From VGWB01 sp964480945 (lineage in GTDB: Bacteria > Bacteroidota > Ignavibacteria > UBA10030): 5,864 nt of DNA. The stretch covers positions 1 through 5,864 of the forward strand of contig CAYZRX010000124.1 in assembly GCA_964480945.1 (NCBI GenBank), in the 5' to 3' direction. This document shows positions 4,738-5,864 of this stretch, in pieces. Positions within the stretch are counted from its first letter, which is position 1. Every line of letters begins with the position of its first letter. The notes under the pieces are model-generated. The model saw only the letters and a list, made by a program, of their open reading frames with translations, was not told the DNA's origin and made no database searches. The translations under genes and the position numbers were made by a program.

Positions 4738-5864
4738 ATGCCATCCTCACCGAAAGGACAGTCACAGTCCGCCTTTGCCAGACCGCGCATTTTCCTGAGC
4801 CCTCCGGACAGGATTGCTGTGCTCATCCCATATGACGAATCCATGAATCAGCGACTCAGGGGCGTTCCAGGGCGCCGGTGGGAAAGTCAGAAGCATTACT
4901 GGAGTTTCCCTCGAACACGTGAAGCGCTTGAGAAGCTGCTCGCCGCCCTTCGCATCGATTGGCATCAACTCGACCGCGAAGTTGCCGAAGGGCTTGGATT
5001 GGTCAAAGCCGTTCCGTCACAATCACAACCAGTCTCTCCTTCCCATCCGCCGGTTTCTTCAGATCTCGAAGCATTGCGGAGAGAATTGAGGATACGCAAC
5101 TATAGTCCGAAGACGATCAGATCGTACTCAAGTTGTGCAAAATCCTTTTTCACGTACTTCCGGCCTCGACAACCTGCCGCGCTCACAGCAAACGACATGC
5201 GACGGTATCTCTTTCATCTTTTGGAGGAAGAGGGGCTCGCTGCTTCATCGGTGAACCAAGTCCTCAATGCCCTCCGGTTTCTGTACGTTGAGATCTACAA
5301 GAAGCCATTCGTCGTCGGCTCCCTGACGCGACCGAAGACGGAAAAGAAGCTGCCATCGGTCTTGAGCCAATCGGAGATTGCGCGGCTGCTGAATTCAATT
5401 GAGAATGTGAAGCATAAGACGATGCTGATGCTTGCTTACTCGAGCGGTGTACGGGTTGGCGAGCTGGTGAAGCTGCGACCGGAGGACATCGATGCTGAGC
5501 GAAGGTTGATTCATGTTCGAGGTGGAAAAGGCAGGAAGGACAGGGTGACCATTCTTTCAGATACCGCCCTTCGCCAGCTGAAGGTCTATCAGAGCAAGTA
5601 CAGGCCCGCAGAGTGGCTATTCGAGGGCGAGGAGCCCGGGAAGCCCTATGCGATTCGCAGCGCGCAGGCGGCGTTCGAGCAGGCGGTGAAGAGAGCTGGT
5701 ATTGTGAAGCCGGTTTCGATTCACGACCTGAGACATTCGTTCGCGACGCATATGTTGGAGAATGGGACAGACTTGCGGTACGTACAAGCGTTGCTCGGTC
5801 ACGAGAGCTCGAAGACCACGGAGATATATACACATGTGAGCACGAAAGCGCTTGGCAAGATCAT
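4738..5864 (+). CDS. Tyrosine recombinase (XerC/D- or IntI-like) with extra N-terminal domain, 3' end missing
   Basis: The ATG follows AAAAGGAGG (4725-4733) closely. The frame is open for 375 codons to the window edge. Residues about 17-71 form an extra domain (R-I-F-L-S-P, Y-D-E-S-M-N-Q-R-L, then G45-R-R-W-E-S-Q-K-H-Y-W-S-F-P). Its G-x-x-W-x-x-x-x-x-x-W-x-F-P pattern recalls HARP-like domains of some nucleic-acid enzymes, a resemblance by eye only. A Pro/Ser/Gln linker (about 92-107) follows, then the core-binding SAM-like domain (108-190) and the catalytic domain (205 onward). The catalytic set is complete: R239 in S-G-V-R-V-G-E, K264 in G-G-K-G-R-K-D-R, H329-D-L-R332-H, H355 in L-L-G-H-E-S and the nucleophile Y364 in T-E-I-Y-T-H-V. 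Only a short C-terminal tail should be missing. It breaks and rejoins DNA through a 3'-phosphotyrosine link. No recombination site is visible, and the role (element integrase, chromosome resolution or integron-like) is open. Confidence 0.95.
   Translation, partial: MPSSPKGQSQSAFARPRIFLSPPDRIAVLIPYDESMNQRLRGVPGRRWESQKHYWSFPRTREALEKLLAALRIDWHQLDREVAEGLGLVKAVPSQSQPVSPSHPPVSSDLEALRRELRIRNYSPKTIRSYSSCAKSFFTYFRPRQPAALTANDMRRYLFHLLEEEGLAASSVNQVLNALRFLYVEIYKKPFVVGSLTRPKTEKKLPSVLSQSEIARLLNSIENVKHKTMLMLAYSSGVRVGELVKLRPEDIDAERRLIHVRGGKGRKDRVTILSDTALRQLKVYQSKYRPAEWLFEGEEPGKPYAIRSAQAAFEQAVKRAGIVKPVSIHDLRHSFATHMLENGTDLRYVQALLGHESSKTTEIYTHVSTKALGKI

Noticed and set aside
5264..5833. - strand frame of 189 codons opposite the recombinase
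   Set aside because: Ser/Arg-rich shadow of the catalytic domain, whose five active-site residues are read on the + strand.

Overview
The window carries six protein-coding genes, all on the + strand; the last one runs off the right edge. At least four of the first five products look exported: a small three-Cys secreted protein, a serpin lipoprotein, a family GH47 alpha-mannosidase and an orphan secreted protein. The remaining one is a 74-residue two-helix membrane protein that has no ATG, GTG or TTG start. The sixth gene is a tyrosine recombinase with an extra N-terminal domain. This looks like a bacterial chromosome of mid-range GC (mid-50s by eye). I place it in the Bacteroidota/Chlorobiota/Ignavibacteriota (FCB) group because three gene starts have a Bacteroidota-like promoter, TTG-N20-TAnn(T)TTG. 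Most genes also have a good Shine-Dalgarno sequence, unlike typical Bacteroidia, so a deeper FCB lineage fits better. The lineage is inferred, not shown.

Layout. 1-177: leader made largely of degenerate TTCAC-type repeats. 178-597: secreted three-Cys protein, closed by a strong intrinsic terminator (606-648). 733-763: promoter. 830-2071: serpin lipoprotein, followed after 35 nt by the CTG-initiated membrane protein (2107-2331), probably one transcript. 2332-2675: 344 nt without a gene, holding a long hairpin and a second promoter. 2676-4037: exported GH47 alpha-1,2-mannosidase. 4054-4105: TTCAC-family repeats again, now inverted. 4154-4612: orphan secreted protein, then a GC-rich hairpin. 4650-4681: third promoter. 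4738-5864: tyrosine recombinase, 3' end missing.

How the parts may work together. The serpin has a hinge typical of inhibitory members and is predicted to be a surface or periplasmic lipoprotein, so it could block proteases outside the cytoplasm. GH47 enzymes trim alpha-1,2-linked mannose and are mostly known from eukaryotic N-glycan processing. Two normally eukaryote-associated families side by side, both exported, suggest contact with eukaryotic glycoproteins or proteases, or handling of the cell's own envelope glycans. Inverted relatives of one repeat family bracket the block from the first gene to the mannosidase, and a recombinase lies just beyond, so acquisition by transfer is possible but not demonstrated.
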